Part shown: piece by piece, positions 53,295-53,725 of the stretch | Position numbering within the stretch: position 1 is the stretch's first letter | Layout: every line of letters starts with the position of its first letter | Assembly: GCA_017458185.1 (NCBI GenBank) | Contig: JAFTFY010000034.1 | Location: forward strand, 1-53,725 | Source of the DNA: Neisseriaceae bacterium | GTDB lineage: Bacteria > Pseudomonadota > Gammaproteobacteria > Burkholderiales > Neisseriaceae | Length of the DNA stretch: 53,725 nucleotides | Reading direction: 5' to 3' | Made by a program: the position numbers and the translations under genes | Notes under the pieces: model-generated | Told to the model about the DNA's origin: nothing | Seen by the model: only the letters and a program-made list of their open reading frames with translations | The model's database searches: none

Positions 53295-53360
53295 TATCGG
53301 TTTAGAGCAGAAACAGGCAGGGCTTCGCTAATGCCGTATGATTTTGCCGTGAAGCAACTA
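53295..53360 (-). repeat. Correia-like element G (internally deleted)
   Basis: TATCGGTTTAGAGCAGAAAC, AGGCAGGGCTTCG and GCCGTATGATTTTGCCGTGA align with copy C, but about 40 bases of the core are missing and the arms are degraded. Confidence 0.55.
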
Positions 53361-53450
53361 ATTCAGCATAAAAAATATTTTTTATGAAAACCAGACGATG
53401 AACGATATATAAATAGAAAGGGGACAATTTTTTAAAATAAGGAAACTCTT

Positions 53451-53573
53451 ATGAATAATGAAATTCATTTTTGCTCAAAATTCAAAATTAAGACTGAATG
53501 TGAAATACAACTAACCATTAAGCACAAAAGCATACTGCGTTTGATTCGTTTCTTGCTTTTCCTGTTCTTTTAG
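53451..53573 (+). CDS. Hypothetical 40-residue protein
   Basis: ATG 53451 is preceded by AAGGAAACTCTT, a good Shine-Dalgarno. The peptide starts MNNEIHFCSKFKIKTECEIQ and ends with a basic then very hydrophobic tail (SILRLIRFLLFLFF). It may be a small membrane-associated peptide. No homologue is known to me. The remaining space in 53175-53725 holds the DUF305 promoter region, element G, an uptake sequence at 53657 and an AT tract. Confidence 0.45.
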   Translation: MNNEIHFCSKFKIKTECEIQLTIKHKSILRLIRFLLFLFF

Positions 53574-53706
53574 CAAGTTATAAAATGTGAATTTCTCAAA
53601 AGAAACGCCGTAGGGTGCGTTGAAGTTGTTTATTTTTGATAGGAATTTGCAGTGCGTTCAGGCTGCCTGAAATCTTTTTTTCACATAAAACTGTTGCATT
53701 TTTGTA

Positions 53707-53725
53707 ATATATATATATATATATA
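53707..53725. repeat. (AT)n tract at the right edge
   Basis: Alternating A and T run to the end of the window, so the full length is unknown. Confidence 0.7.

Larger units (their letters stand above)
3032..53671. repeat. DNA uptake sequences, AGGC[A/T]GCCTGAA (64 copies located)
   Basis: Start positions of copies found by eye: 3032, 4428, 4472, 5112, 5944, 6031, 8774, 8933, 9555, 10928, 11646, 11906, 12984, 13349, 14022, 14358, 15064, 16858, 17689, 18819, 19098, 20237, 20566, 20757, 21414, 21724, 22648, 23479, 23509, 25176, 27064, 27204, 28051, 28760, 29911, 30100, 30896, 31984, 32565, 33003, 34422, 35477, 36688, 36707, 39109, 41648, 41958, 42350, 43392, 44166, 44187, 47053, 47143, 47314, 47534, 47747, 47805, 50848, 50995, 51100, 51693, 51854, 52323, 53657. 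Most are the 15-base near-palindrome TTCAGGCWGCCTGAA. Copies between genes often double as terminator stems. Within genes they encode SGSL(N/K), FR(L/Q)PE or SGCLK. They are recognised by the pilus-based transformation machinery in Neisseriaceae (family knowledge). Confidence 0.9.

Overview
The window comes from a naturally transformable Neisseriaceae relative. I located 64 copies by hand of a DNA-uptake-sequence core, AGGCWGCCTGAA, mostly inside the near-palindrome TTCAGGC[A/T]GCCTGAA. Read on one strand this is the Kingella-type dialect and on the other the Simonsiella-type dialect. Asymmetric or decayed copies mostly keep GCTGCCTGAA, which favours a Simonsiella-like organism (inference). 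Base composition is AT-rich. The window also holds Correia-like miniature elements, another mark of the family.

Layout. 1-138: the end of an IS1016/IS1595-type insertion sequence that cuts into an RTX repeat protein gene (to 4273). 4.5-6.0 kb: a ketoacyl synthase III-like gene and an unknown partner. 6.2-10.8 kb: dnaA, dnaN, hslV (reverse) and zipA. 10.9-11.9 kb: a HigBA-type toxin-antitoxin pair and a broken small gene. 11.9-19.6 kb: xseA, a trpG/pabA-type glutaminase (reverse), apt, a Sel1-type lipoprotein whose frame is broken at a C9 tract (probable phase variation), ilvD (reverse) and cutA. 19.6-25.1 kb: a small membrane protein, a reverse three-gene set (acyl carrier protein, ketoacyl synthase lacking both catalytic His, truncated synthase-like protein), infC with a non-AUG start, and ilvA. 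25.2-35.3 kb: periplasmic alpha-carbonic anhydrase, HiPIP, an SDR protein, an LRR-DUF1963 fusion, an orphan DNA methyltransferase, yejB, two poorly known genes, argJ and an inositol monophosphatase.

35.6-51.3 kb is an iron-uptake island, all on the minus strand. Reading in the direction of transcription it has: a frameshifted TonB-dependent receptor; an intact receptor with a 200-residue companion; then tonB, two small membrane proteins, a SAM methyltransferase, a half-size EamA transporter, two FecCD-type permeases, an ATPase, a binding protein, exbB and exbD. The intact receptor and tonB are each preceded by the same cassette: a strong promoter (TTGATA-17-TATAAT) flanked by two Fur-box-like sites, then a 25-codon gene for a hydrophobic micropeptide. 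This duplicated cassette is the best candidate for something undescribed. 51.9-53.2 kb: a His-rich lipoprotein and a double-DUF305 protein, probably for metal (copper) handling.

Intergenic DNA is unusually rich in structured repeats. (i) Correia-like elements of about 107 bp have a conserved core but terminal arms that differ between copies while staying complementary. (ii) A compound element of T[G/T]AGCA heptads, a hairpin, a motif like TTTAGATAACGCTTCGAT and a central uptake sequence starts exactly at the stop codon of six genes. (iii) CATTGCGAG inverted-repeat elements occur, one of them inside a receptor coding sequence. Functions are assigned from motifs and remembered family features only; no search was run.
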